NCBI GenBank assembly: GCA_904419315.1
Contig: CAJFQY010000008.1
Location: forward strand, 1 to 64,000
Origin: Zongyangia gallinarum
GTDB taxonomy: Bacteria; Bacillota; Clostridia; Oscillospirales; Ruminococcaceae
Direction: 5' to 3'
Length of the DNA stretch: 64,000 bases
Positions 1-8,564 of the stretch are shown here, piece by piece. Position 1 is the first letter of the stretch; each line of letters opens with the position of its first letter. The notes beneath the pieces are model-generated. The model worked only from the letters and a program-made list of their open reading frames with translations, was not told where the DNA came from and did no database searches. A program made the translations under genes and the position numbers.

Positions 1-6
1 AAAAAT

Positions 7-55
7 GCTAAGAGATGAAACCTGTCGGTTTGGTCGTCTAACCGTTCTTTTTAGC
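7..55. other. Short segment with competing hairpins at window edge
   Basis: AAACC (18-22) can pair with GGTTT (27-31), while the overlapping CGGTT (26-30) can pair with AACCG (40-44). GCTAA (7-11) and TTAGC (51-55) could close the whole. This may be the tail of a structured element or 3' UTR whose gene lies outside the window. No gene is seen in bases 1-190 other than the promoter of the next gene. Confidence 0.25.
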
Positions 56-141
56 GGGAACTGTCGATTACCTTCCTACATTTACAGTTTTTCCCATTCC
101 TCCGAATTTCGATGTTTTTCTACATAATTCGACAAATCTAG

Positions 142-171
142 TTTACATCTGATAAGGGACAAGTATATAAT
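142..171 (+). promoter_or_regulatory. Sigma-A promoter of the kinase-like gene
   Basis: TTTACA (142-147) and TATAAT (166-171) are separated by 18 bp, a near-consensus vegetative promoter. It sits just upstream of the AAAGGAGGTG ribosome binding site at 183-192. Confidence 0.7.
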
Positions 172-190
172 AGAAATTGGGTAAAAGGAG

Positions 191-1372
191 GTGATCTTTC
201 TGTATACAACATCCACCGATGTGTCAGATTCCCTGCAAAGAAGTATGGACACAGTGACACGGCTTTATCAGCACTCCACCCTGCCTGCGGTTTTGGTTGA
301 CAATGGTCTCAATATCCTATGGACCAACGATGTGGCGGATCAGGTACATCCCTGCCTGAAAGTCCCCGGAGGCCTTCACCAATGGATCCCCAGCGGCAGC
401 GAAGAACTGGCCAAAAATATTTTAGAAGGAAAAGCCGTAGACTTCTCTGTTCCTTCCATTGCTGGCCCTCAAACGGTCCTGCGCTTTCTTCCTTATATGG
501 AAGAGGAACATTTTCTGTTTGCTCTTTGCGTGTTCGACCATCCTCCTACCATCCCAGTCGCTAAAGATACCGTTTTTGCTCAATCGACGACAGATATTCT
601 CATCAACACACTTAACACGCAGATCCGGGATCCTGTCCACATCATTTTTTCTATCGTATCCATGCTTTCCCAGAGTCCTCCCTTTCTGGAAGATCCTAAA
701 TCGAGTCAGATGCTGGGCCGCATCCGCAAAATGTGTTACAAATTGCTGCGGGCTTGTTCTAATATAACAGAGCTCACCCGCTATACCAATGGGCTGAGTT
801 CTTTAAGCCTTAAACGGGCTGATCTGGCGGGATTTATCAAAAATATCTGCGAAGCCTGTGCCATGATGATCAAAACTTTGGATATCCCCTTTTTCTTTGA
901 AGTTCCCAAATGTCCGATCATCACCCTGATCGATCCTGAAAAGTTGTCTGTTGCTCTTCTCAATATTTTGCTTAATGCCTGTCGCTTTACCAAAGAAGAC
1001 AACAAAATTTCCCTCACCTGTACGGTAAGCGGGAAACAAGCCATCATATCTGTGAAAGATCAAGGATATGGAATCCCCGCCGATTATATCCCTCGGGTAT
1101 TCGATCCTTACTTTTCTTTCGACCCGGCTGGTGAGCTCTATGCCGACGCAGGCATTGGTCTTTCCCTGGTCAGGTTCATCATTACAGAACACGGTGGCAC
1201 CGTCGCCCTCGATTCCAAGGAGCACGTCGGCACCACCGTAATCTTCACCATTCCCATCCGGGATACCGGTGAATACCCTGAATATGTCCAGGCTTCCTCC
1301 CTGGATTATCTTCAGGACAAATTCTCTCCTGTCAATGTGATTTTTTCCGACCTCATTGACTTCAGGAATTAG
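191..1372 (+). CDS. Histidine kinase-like protein lacking the canonical phospho-acceptor His
   Basis: About 390 residues with no membrane segment. An N-terminal PAS-like part (about 25-125) precedes a dimerisation/H-box-like helix (about 131-200) and a full HATPase domain: N-box around N258/N262, G1 DQGYGIP near 290-296, G2 GIGLSL near 321-326. In the H-box the motif reads T-Q-I-R-D-P-V (143-149), so the usual His is Thr143. It may therefore be a phosphatase, a partner subunit or an ATP sensor rather than an autokinase. No response regulator lies beside it. The start is unclear: the GTG at 191 overlaps the ribosome binding site AAAGGAGGTG; an in-frame CTG at 200 has ideal spacing, and the first ATG is at 245. 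Confidence 0.8.
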   Translation: MIFLYTTSTDVSDSLQRSMDTVTRLYQHSTLPAVLVDNGLNILWTNDVADQVHPCLKVPGGLHQWIPSGSEELAKNILEGKAVDFSVPSIAGPQTVLRFLPYMEEEHFLFALCVFDHPPTIPVAKDTVFAQSTTDILINTLNTQIRDPVHIIFSIVSMLSQSPPFLEDPKSSQMLGRIRKMCYKLLRACSNITELTRYTNGLSSLSLKRADLAGFIKNICEACAMMIKTLDIPFFFEVPKCPIITLIDPEKLSVALLNILLNACRFTKEDNKISLTCTVSGKQAIISVKDQGYGIPADYIPRVFDPYFSFDPAGELYADAGIGLSLVRFIITEHGGTVALDSKEHVGTTVIFTIPIRDTGEYPEYVQASSLDYLQDKFSPVNVIFSDLIDFRN

Positions 1373-1496
1373 TAAGGCCCAATTCCCGCATTCTATGATA
1401 TGCGATATCTTCTGGTCTTTCTGACAAAAAATGTCGCATCTTATCATACTCGATATAAAAAAGCAGCCGTCTAAAAACGGCGCCTATAAAACAATT

Positions 1497-1534
1497 AATC
1501 CTCCGCATGATCGCACTCATACGGAGGATTTTTG
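1497..1534 (+). terminator. Intrinsic terminator after the kinase-like gene
   Basis: AATCCTCCG (1497-1505) and CGGAGGATT (1522-1530) form a 9-bp stem with a 16-nt loop, followed by a T-rich stretch on the plus strand. Confidence 0.55.
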
Positions 1535-1574
1535 TATCTATGATGCAACATTTGCCGGTGGAAAAATTGTTGGT

Positions 1575-2180
1575 TTATCTTATAATCCGGTGTTTACACA
1601 TACCTGTTTTCCCACACTCATGGCATTTCAATTTACGTCTTGTCAAGGTGTGATACCCCTTAACATATTCACCCATGGTCGGAACAAAAAGCGCTTTACA
1701 ATGTGGGCACTCATAATAGCCGGCCTTGACTTCGAGCACTGCCGCCGCACCTATGCCTGCCGCTGCTGTTACAATAGCAAACACAATCAATGCTATTCTT
1801 GCAACTGCAGGCATTTCAATATAAGATGCGATTACTATAAGCGAACAGACAGCGATAATCGTAATTACCCCACAAACGATTGACAATGCCATTCGTTTTT
1901 TATTTTCTTGGTTTTCTATGATCAAATTCATCATGTTTTCCTCCGCTTTCTTTCGATAATCGGCTTCTGAGACCCTCCCTCCTGAAAGCAAATCATTGAC
2001 GGTGATATTCAATGCACCGCATAGCGGCAGCATAAGGGATACCTCTGGAAGCCCTTTTCCGCACTCCCATTTAGAAACAGTTTTGTCGCTGATAGACAGC
2101 ACGTCGGCAAGCTGCCGTTGTGTAAGGCCTTGCGATTTTCTTGTTTCGGCTATAAATTTACCGACTTTTATTTGATCCAT
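1575..2180 (-). CDS. XRE-family regulator with membrane segments and C-terminal zinc ribbon
   Basis: 201 residues. Residues about 5-60 form a classic XRE helix-turn-helix (GLTQRQLADVL...KTVSKWECGKG). A linker leads to two hydrophobic segments (about 95-150), then a Cys4 zinc-ribbon-like tail with CPHC and CHEC pairs. This HTH-TM-ribbon layout is common in Clostridia and suggests a membrane-tethered DNA-binding protein. The ATG at 2180 is supported by AAAGGAGG a few bases upstream. Its signal and targets cannot be told from sequence. Confidence 0.85.
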   Translation of the reverse strand: MDQIKVGKFIAETRKSQGLTQRQLADVLSISDKTVSKWECGKGLPEVSLMLPLCGALNITVNDLLSGGRVSEADYRKKAEENMMNLIIENQENKKRMALSIVCGVITIIAVCSLIVIASYIEMPAVARIALIVFAIVTAAAGIGAAAVLEVKAGYYECPHCKALFVPTMGEYVKGYHTLTRRKLKCHECGKTGMCKHRIIR

Positions 2181-2394
2181 CGCTTTTCCTCCTTTCTACC
2201 CTCATTGTATATGATAGCGGCGGGTTTAACACATATGGAGCGTAGAATTTTTCATATCTGCGGAGCGTAGATATCACTCTAGATGGCCGCTGTCAGGTTT
2301 TCTGGCAGCAAACCGTTATGAAAGCCCATTACAGACGGAAAATTCACTCCTTTCACATACCATAAATTACGATATATCTGCTTGCTATCCGAAA
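2181..2394. other. Intergenic stretch without a gene
   Basis: This is most of the 306 bases between the regulator start and the membrane-protein stop. It holds the ribosome binding site and presumably the promoter of the XRE gene. TATATGATAG-like and ATATGGAGCG/ATCTGCGGAGCG near-repeats are visible around 2207-2270. I see no open reading frame with a ribosome binding site and no RNA gene. Confidence 0.5.
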
Positions 2395-2428
2395 AAGGCC
2401 GCCTGAACAAAGTTGTTCAGGCGGCCTT
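2391..2428 (-). terminator. Terminator of the citrate synthase operon
   Basis: A perfect 14-bp stem (2395-2408 with 2415-2428) has a 6-nt loop. On the minus strand it is followed by TTTTT, placing it after the minus-strand gene that ends at 2487. Confidence 0.8.
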
Positions 2429-2486
2429 CAACATTATACCGTTTTATTCATGGATATCCACCTAAAAAGGCTACTTTTAGACGGCT

Positions 2487-3383
2487 TTATAATAGATCGT
2501 CCATTTCCTCCACACCGTCCCAGTCCCGCGGCGCCTGCGTCCGCTGCCGGCTTCTGGAAGAAAGCGAGCGGTAATATTGCTGCACCGAGTAGAGGGCAAA
2601 CACCGCTCCATACAATGCCAGCACAAAAAACAGCAGGTTTTCCATTGAAAACGGGTCATAAGCCCCATCTCTGCCTACCAGAGAAGCAATGATTCTAGAA
2701 ACGGTGTAAATCAGCCCGGTGAGTCCCATGCCGAAACCATAGGCCACGGCGCCTTTGAGTCCCCGGCCGCTGCCCACCTTGGTAACCACACGGGCATGAC
2801 CCAGAAAGAACATCGCAGCAACCGCCAAGAAGACAATGAGGAGAAGTCGGTTGGAGATGGTGACGATGTTGGTGAAGGACAAAAAGTAGTACATCAGCCT
2901 GAGCACACACCACACCGCAGGCAGCATCATAAGGGGCGCTACCATCCCGGTCACCGGTCTGTCAAACAGGGTCAGCATCCCATAAAAGACCAAGGCAAGC
3001 CCACTAATAAAACCGAGAATACCTGCCGCCGCCGACAGGAGGGCCTGCATATTGCCCGGAGTATCTAGATATCCTCCCAGATCCCCGAAACCGCTGGACA
3101 CATTGTCCACAATCATCAGAAAGCCCAGGAGCAGGCCTAAAACACCGGTCAGCTTATTTCCTCCCCGCGCCGGATGACGGCTTTCCTCCCCGCCTATATG
3201 AAGCAGGATGGCCAACGCCAATACCACCGCAATCCATGTGATGTTAAAAATGAGCCCTAGGGGATGTTCCCGCAGATAAAACCCAGTTTCTTGGTCAATG
3301 GATGAAAGGCAGAGGTAAATCCGCAGTGGCATCAACATAAGAAAAGAAAGCAAAAAGGCCAAAAGGGACGCCTTAAATTTCAA
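2487..3383 (-). CDS. Polytopic membrane protein of unknown function
   Basis: 298 residues, almost entirely hydrophobic, with about eight predicted transmembrane segments and an acidic C-terminal tail (DGVEEMDDLL). The start is TTG at 3383, with a GGAG about 10 bases upstream. It begins 19 bases after the citrate synthase stop, so the two are probably co-transcribed, and the terminator at 2391-2428 ends the unit. I do not recognise the family. Co-transcription with citrate synthase is the only functional hint. Confidence 0.7.
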   Translation of the reverse strand: MKFKASLLAFLLSFLMLMPLRIYLCLSSIDQETGFYLREHPLGLIFNITWIAVVLALAILLHIGGEESRHPARGGNKLTGVLGLLLGFLMIVDNVSSGFGDLGGYLDTPGNMQALLSAAAGILGFISGLALVFYGMLTLFDRPVTGMVAPLMMLPAVWCVLRLMYYFLSFTNIVTISNRLLLIVFLAVAAMFFLGHARVVTKVGSGRGLKGAVAYGFGMGLTGLIYTVSRIIASLVGRDGAYDPFSMENLLFFVLALYGAVFALYSVQQYYRSLSSRSRQRTQAPRDWDGVEEMDDLL

Positions 3384-3402
3384 GACAGATCAGCTCCGAA
3401 CC

Positions 3403-4794
3403 TTATTTTCTGTCCCCCAGCGGCACATACTTCTGGGCCGCCGCAATGCTTTTGTATGCCGGCCGCATAATGCGGGAGTTGGTGGTCATCTCCTCCAGCC
3501 GGTGGGCGCACCATCCCGGCATTCTGGAAACGGCGAAGAGGGGGGTAAACAAATCTTGGGGGATGCCCAGCGTTTTGTAGACCATACCAGAGTATAGATC
3601 CACATTGGCGCACAGGGGCTTATTGCTTCCCCGCACCTCGGCAAATACGCCGGGGGCCAGCTTTTCCACCAGCTGCAGCAGATGGAATTCCCTCTCAAAG
3701 GGGCCTCCTTCCACCAGCCGCTTGGCATTGCGTTTTAATATTATAGCACGGGGATCGCTTTTTGTATACACCGCGTGGCCGATGCCATAAATCAGGCCGG
3801 AGCCGTCCCCCTCTTTCCGCTGGAGGATCCGGCGGAGGAATTCCCGCACCTCCTCTTCATCCTCCCAATTCTCTACGCCTTCCTTGATATATTCCAGCAT
3901 CTCCATGACCTTTAGGTTGGCGCCGCCGTGGCGGGGGCCCTTGAGGGAGCCGATACCGGCGGCAATGGCCGAATAGGTGTCGGTGCCGGAAGAAGTCAGC
4001 ACCCGGGTGGTAAAGGTGGAGTTGTTTCCGCCGCCGTGTTCAGCGTGAAGGATCAGGCAAAGGTCCAGAAGCTTTGCCTCCTCGTCGGTAAAGCGCTTAT
4101 CAGAACGCAAGGTATACAGGATACTCTCCGCAATACTCTGGCTTTCCTTGGGGATATGAAAGTACATGCTCTTGTGGTCGTAGCTGCGGCGCTTGACCTG
4201 GTAGGCGGCCACCATGATGTTGGGGAGCCTGGCAATGAGCTGGACACACTGACGCAGTACGTTTTCTAAGGAATTATCTTCAGGGGTGTCGTCATAAGAA
4301 TAGAGTGCAAGGACACTTCTCGCCAACTTGTTCATCACGTTGGGAGAGGGCGCCTTGATAATCATATCCTCCACAAAGTCGTCAGGCAGTTCCCGATACT
4401 GAGCAATGATCTGGGTAAAGATATGCAGCTCCTCTGGGGTGGGCAAACAGCCAAACAGCAGCAGGTAGATGGTTTCCTCAAAACCAAAACGGTTTTCCCT
4501 GGTGCATCCGTCAATCAGGTCACCGATGTTGATACCCCGGTAGGTCAGCTCCCCGTCGATGGGGGCTTTTTCCCCTTCGTCGATGACGTAGCCGTGTACA
4601 TTACAGATCTGGGTCAGCCCCGCTACCACGCCGGTTCCATCAGCATTGCGCAGTCCCCGCTTGACATCAATGCGCTCATAATTCTCCGGGGCAATCCGAT
4701 TGTTCTCCCGATATTCTCCGCAAAGCCGATCCGCATACTGGCTCCATAGAAGGTTTTCATTCTGGCTCTTATCCAATGCACTCACCCACTCCAT
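3403..4794 (-). CDS. gltA: Citrate synthase
   Basis: 463 residues, condensing acetyl-CoA and oxaloacetate to citrate. Family hallmarks are visible: HAEHGGGNNSTFTTRV around the first catalytic His, the KGPRHGGAN segment, and GHAVYTKSDPRA with the second catalytic His. The long N-terminal extension is typical of clostridial members annotated citrate/methylcitrate synthase. A GGAAG ribosome binding site precedes the ATG at 4794. First gene of a two-gene minus-strand unit. In an anaerobe it most likely feeds glutamate synthesis through a partial TCA branch (inference). A 2-methylcitrate activity cannot be excluded. Confidence 0.93.
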   Translation of the reverse strand: MEWVSALDKSQNENLLWSQYADRLCGEYRENNRIAPENYERIDVKRGLRNADGTGVVAGLTQICNVHGYVIDEGEKAPIDGELTYRGINIGDLIDGCTRENRFGFEETIYLLLFGCLPTPEELHIFTQIIAQYRELPDDFVEDMIIKAPSPNVMNKLARSVLALYSYDDTPEDNSLENVLRQCVQLIARLPNIMVAAYQVKRRSYDHKSMYFHIPKESQSIAESILYTLRSDKRFTDEEAKLLDLCLILHAEHGGGNNSTFTTRVLTSSGTDTYSAIAAGIGSLKGPRHGGANLKVMEMLEYIKEGVENWEDEEEVREFLRRILQRKEGDGSGLIYGIGHAVYTKSDPRAIILKRNAKRLVEGGPFEREFHLLQLVEKLAPGVFAEVRGSNKPLCANVDLYSGMVYKTLGIPQDLFTPLFAVSRMPGWCAHRLEEMTTNSRIMRPAYKSIAAAQKYVPLGDRK

Positions 4795-4819
4795 TCTTCC
4801 TTATTTTTATTTTATACAA

Positions 4820-4842
4820 AGGCCCGCCGTCAGGGCGGGCCT
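4820..4842 (-). promoter_or_regulatory. Hairpin in the citrate synthase leader
   Basis: A 9-bp stem (4820-4828 with 4834-4842, core GGCCCGCC) with a 5-nt loop lies 26 bases upstream of the gltA start on the minus strand. It is followed only by an interrupted T/A-rich run, so it could be a weak attenuator or an mRNA-stabilising 5' hairpin. Being upstream of both divergent genes, it cannot simply be a terminator of a known gene. Confidence 0.4.
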
Positions 4843-5066
4843 GTCAAACTTTATAAAAATATTTTATCCCCACCCTATAATAAAGTCAACAATTTTCCTG
4901 TTTTTCGCTTAAAAATATGCATAATCGTCTATCTAATCATGCAAACTATCCTCGAATTTTAGGCATTCTTCCGAGAAATTGCATTATTTTCTCACATTTT
5001 ATGAAGGATTCCTACTCATGTTCTTTCAATAAAAGCCTCATCAAAATGAAAGGCAAGGGATCTTTG

Positions 5067-6143
5067 ATGTTCAAATGGAAGATTTGTTTTGTATGCTTGC
5101 TCTCCCTTATGCTTTTTACCATCCCCATGCTGGCGCTGGTTGGGATATCCAGCCCTTCGCCGGATGTGAATCAAGCAGGGCTTGCCATTTCCTCCGAAGG
5201 GCAGTCCGCCTCCATTGAAACGGATACGCAAGCCCAAGAAGATGATTCCCTGGCTACTCTAGCCGAGGCCGGAGTATGGCACAGCGACGGCTATTTCCAG
5301 ATTCTGGACGAGAGTACCGGCAAAGTAAACAAGGTCTCGGAGCGGGATTATGTCATTGGCGCTGTCTGTGCCGAAATGCCTCCTACCTTTCACACCGAAG
5401 CGCTGAAGGCCCAGGCGGTGGCAGCCCACACCTATGCCCTACGGCTGCGGGATCAGCAGAAGCACTCCCCAGACGAATCCCTCAAAGGCGCCGACTTTTC
5501 CGCAGATCCCAGCAACTGGCGGGGATACGTGACCAAGCAGCAGGCCAAAGAGCGTTTTGGGGACAACTTTGACCTGTATTATGGAAAGATTGAGGAGGCC
5601 GTAGACCAGGTGCTCCACATTGGCTTGGCTTACGACGACTACCCCATTGTGGCAGCCTATCATGCCATTTCCTCCGGTATGACCGAGAATAGTGAGAATA
5701 TCTGGACTTCCAGCTGCGACTATCTCAAAAGCGTGGAAAGCAGCGGAGACGCCATTGCCCCAGGCTATGAATCTGTCGTTACCCTTTCCAAAGAGGAAGT
5801 GCAGCAGATTCTGACCACCGCCTACCCTGAAATCCAGCTGGATCCCAGTGAAAAAAACTGGTTTCAGACCGATTCCCTCTCTGACAGCGGCACTGTGCTT
5901 TCTATTTCTATAGGAGATCAAACCCTCACCGGCACCCAGGTTCGGAATTTGTTTGGGCTTCGTTCCCCCAATTTCACCGTATCCTATGAAAATGGAAACT
6001 TCACCTTCCTTGTCAAAGGTTATGGCCATGGAGTGGGGCTCAGCCAATACGGGGCCGACTATATGGCCCGGCAGGGCAGCGACTATATCGAAATTCTCAC
6101 CCATTATTACACAGGGGTGGAACTGGTAAAAATTCAGTTCTAA
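5067..6143 (+). CDS. spoIID: Stage II sporulation protein D (SpoIID)
   Basis: About 358 residues from ATG 5067, which has AAGGGA 8 bases upstream; in-frame ATGs at 5046 and 4917 lack a good site. A single N-terminal membrane anchor (about residues 5-25) precedes the SpoIID domain. C-terminal hallmarks GYGHGVGLSQYGA and HYYTGVEL are intact. SpoIID is a peptidoglycan lytic transglycosylase that acts with SpoIIM and SpoIIP in forespore engulfment. Those partners are not in the window. A free-standing gene, consistent with an endospore former. Confidence 0.9.
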   Translation: MFKWKICFVCLLSLMLFTIPMLALVGISSPSPDVNQAGLAISSEGQSASIETDTQAQEDDSLATLAEAGVWHSDGYFQILDESTGKVNKVSERDYVIGAVCAEMPPTFHTEALKAQAVAAHTYALRLRDQQKHSPDESLKGADFSADPSNWRGYVTKQQAKERFGDNFDLYYGKIEEAVDQVLHIGLAYDDYPIVAAYHAISSGMTENSENIWTSSCDYLKSVESSGDAIAPGYESVVTLSKEEVQQILTTAYPEIQLDPSEKNWFQTDSLSDSGTVLSISIGDQTLTGTQVRNLFGLRSPNFTVSYENGNFTFLVKGYGHGVGLSQYGADYMARQGSDYIEILTHYYTGVELVKIQF

Positions 6144-6410
6144 GGGAGGAATGCTGTCGCAAACGCTCTCATAAACAGGCAAATAGACATCTTTTCAGAC
6201 ATCTCCATGTTGATCGTACAACTTCCCCAAAGATCTTGGATAAATTGTATTTCCATCGACATCTTTTATCTCTATTTTATAAAAAAATTATAGTTTCGGT
6301 AAAATTCTTTTCTTTTCAGATAGATTTTTTCTTATTGATGGTGTAATATAGGGGTGTCGGTTTCAGTAAGTGATTACTGTTTAAGATGAAATAAAACAGG
6401 AGGAATTGCT

Positions 6411-7892
6411 ATGAATAATATCCCGCAAGTCAAACTGGGAATCGTCGCAGTCAGCCGTGACTGCTTCCCTATGGAACTTTCTACCAACCGCAGAAAGGCT
6501 GTCGTCAAGTCCTTCCAGGAAAAAGGCGGAGACATCTACGAATGTCCCACCACCATTGAAAATGAGCTTCATATGCGCAAGGCACTCTCTGAAGTCAAAG
6601 AGGCCGGCTGCAATGCACTCGTCATCTACCTGGGCAACTTCGGCCCTGAAACAGAAGAAACCCTCCTGGCCAAAGAATTCGGCGGCCCGGTCATGTTTGT
6701 CGCTGCAGCGGAAGAGAATACCGGCATCCTGGCAAGCAGCCGCGGTGACGCCTATTGCGGCATGCTCAACGCCAGCTACAACCTGGGACTGCGCAATATC
6801 AAAGCTTACATTCCCGAATATCCTGTAGGAACCGCCGATGAAGTAGCGGACATGATTTTTGATTTTATTCCCGTGGCACGTGCCGTCATCGGCCTGTCCA
6901 AGCTGAAAATCATCACCTTCGGTCCCCGTCCGAGAGATTTTCTGGCCTGCAACGCCCCCATTAAACAGCTCTACAACCTGGGTGTTGAAATCGCAGAAAA
7001 TTCCGAGTTAGACCTGTTTGCCTCCTTTAACGAGCATGCCAACGATCCCCGGATTCCCGAGGTCGTGGCGGATATGGAAAAAGAGCTGGGCGAGGGCAAC
7101 AAGATGCCTGGCATCCTGCCCAAGCTGGCACAGTATGAAATCACCCTCCTCGACTGGGCTGAGAACCAGAAAGGTTCCCGGGAGTTTGTGGCCTTCGCCA
7201 ACAAGTGCTGGCCCGCATTCCAGACCCAGTTTGGCTTTGTTCCCTGCTATGTCAACAGCCGTCTGACCGCCCGCGGCATCCCCGTTTCCTGCGAGGTGGA
7301 TATCTACGGCGCTCTCAGCGAGTTTATCGGCACCTGCATCTCCGACGACATTGTCACATTGCTGGATATCAACAACACTGTTCCTGCCGATATGTACGAG
7401 AAGGAGATCAAGGGCAAATACAACTACACCCACAAGGATACCTTCATGGGCTTCCACTGCGGCAATACCTCTTCCCAGAAGCTCACCTCCTGCGAGATGA
7501 AGTATCAGCTGATCATGCACCGCGGTCTGGAGCCGGATCAGGAACCCGATATCACCCGCGGCACCCTGGAAGGAGACATTGTCCCTGGCGATATCACCTT
7601 CTTCCGTCTGCAATCCAATGCCGACGCAGAGCTCACCGCCTATGTGGCAGAGGGCGAGGTCCTGCCGGTACCCACCTGTTCCTTCGGCGGCATCGGTGTC
7701 TTCGCCATCCCGGAAATGGGCCGTTTCTATCGTCATGTGCTCATTGAAAAACGGTATCCCCATCACGGCGCTGTGGCTTTCGGACATTTCGGAAAGGCGC
7801 TCTTCAGCCTGTTTAAACTGTTGGGCGTCAAGGATTTGGGTTACAATCAGCCCAAAGGCGTCCCCTATCCCTCCGAAAACCCCTTCGCATAA
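6411..7892 (+). CDS. L-fucose/L-arabinose isomerase-family protein
   Basis: 493 residues, matching the length of the fucose/arabinose isomerase fold. The N-terminal Rossmann-like part (MNNIPQVKLGIVAVSRDCFP) and C-terminal metal/substrate region (MGFHCGNTSSQKL, later FGHFGKALFSLFKLLG) fit the clostridial branch annotated L-fucose isomerase. These enzymes interconvert an aldose and a ketose with Mn2+. It is transcribed alone, without kinase, aldolase or transporter genes, so the actual sugar is unknown. An AGGAGG ribosome binding site precedes ATG 6411. The 267 bases upstream contain only AT-rich promoter-like sequence. Confidence 0.8.
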   Translation: MNNIPQVKLGIVAVSRDCFPMELSTNRRKAVVKSFQEKGGDIYECPTTIENELHMRKALSEVKEAGCNALVIYLGNFGPETEETLLAKEFGGPVMFVAAAEENTGILASSRGDAYCGMLNASYNLGLRNIKAYIPEYPVGTADEVADMIFDFIPVARAVIGLSKLKIITFGPRPRDFLACNAPIKQLYNLGVEIAENSELDLFASFNEHANDPRIPEVVADMEKELGEGNKMPGILPKLAQYEITLLDWAENQKGSREFVAFANKCWPAFQTQFGFVPCYVNSRLTARGIPVSCEVDIYGALSEFIGTCISDDIVTLLDINNTVPADMYEKEIKGKYNYTHKDTFMGFHCGNTSSQKLTSCEMKYQLIMHRGLEPDQEPDITRGTLEGDIVPGDITFFRLQSNADAELTAYVAEGEVLPVPTCSFGGIGVFAIPEMGRFYRHVLIEKRYPHHGAVAFGHFGKALFSLFKLLGVKDLGYNQPKGVPYPSENPFA

Positions 7893-7908
7893 ATTTCATC
7901 TTTCTCAT

Positions 7909-7942
7909 AAAAACGGCATGGCTTTAAGGCCATGCCGTTTTT
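7909..7942 (+). terminator. Intrinsic terminator of the isomerase-like gene
   Basis: A 14-bp perfect stem (7909-7922 with 7929-7942, core CGGCATGGC) has a 6-nt loop and ends in TTTTT. Confidence 0.88.
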
Positions 7943-8004
7943 CATTCTTTTGGCCAAAAAAACCCTTGAATCCCCCGCGCAACCAATAGTTGACAGATAG
8001 TTGG

Positions 8005-8034
8005 TAGACAGAGAGGGCACTTTTCCGCTATGAT
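8005..8034 (+). promoter_or_regulatory. Promoter of the XRE-lipoprotein operon
   Basis: TAGACA (8005-8010) and TATGAT (8029-8034) are spaced by 18 bp. Upstream, AGTTGACAGA and AGTTGGTAGACAGA form an imperfect direct repeat (7989-8012), a possible self-regulation site for the XRE protein. Confidence 0.5.
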
Positions 8035-8084
8035 TGAGAGCAATTCCAAGAAGCAAAGATCACTGTAAAGGAGCAGATTATATC

Positions 8085-8564
8085 ATGGACATCGGATCCC
8101 GGATCAAAGAACTTCGCAGGGAGCGGCATCTCTCCCAGGAAGGGTTAGCTCAGCGGTTGGGCATCTCACGACAGGCAGTAGCCAAGTGGGAAAATCACAC
8201 TGCCTTTCCCAGCACCTCCAATCTGCTGGCTCTGTGTGAAGCTCTGGATGTTTCTCTGGAGGAACTGATACCTTTGGAAAGCGGCGGCAATCCTCCTTCC
8301 AAAAGCATCTGGGAACGGATGCGGATTCCGCTGCTCGTTGCCAGCATTATCTTTCTACTCTTGGTTATTTTCCTGTGCTCTGTCTATTTTCAACAGCGTC
8401 TGCCCTCCAATACCATTGGATATGCTGATGGGGAGACTGGTATCTGGGTTTCCGGCCCGCCGGTGCTTCTCTATCTCCTTGGCGGTGTCACCCTTCTGCT
8501 TGTGGCCATCACCATCTTTTCCTTTGTCCGGGTGCAAAACCAGAGAAAGGGGCCAAAATCGTGA
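8085..8564 (+). CDS. XRE-family transcriptional regulator with two membrane segments
   Basis: 159 residues from ATG 8085, which has AAAGGAG 10 bases upstream. Residues about 5-60 carry the XRE motif (HLSQEGLAQRLGISRQAVAKWE). Two hydrophobic segments follow (about 87-108 and 124-147), so the DNA-binding head would be tethered to the membrane. It overlaps the next gene, a lipoprotein, by 4 bases (GTGA), so the two are translationally coupled and may form a sensor pair (inference). Confidence 0.87.
   Translation: MDIGSRIKELRRERHLSQEGLAQRLGISRQAVAKWENHTAFPSTSNLLALCEALDVSLEELIPLESGGNPPSKSIWERMRIPLLVASIIFLLLVIFLCSVYFQQRLPSNTIGYADGETGIWVSGPPVLLYLLGGVTLLLVAITIFSFVRVQNQRKGPKS

Noticed and set aside
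803..1447. Minus-strand frame opposite the kinase-like gene
   Set aside because: The plus strand carries complete HATPase motifs; the minus frame has no homology-like features.
1431..1883. 150-codon plus frame opposite the XRE regulator
   Set aside because: It crosses the kinase terminator and lies antisense to a clear HTH protein.
5439..6182. 247-codon minus frame opposite spoIID
   Set aside because: Antisense shadow with no start signals.
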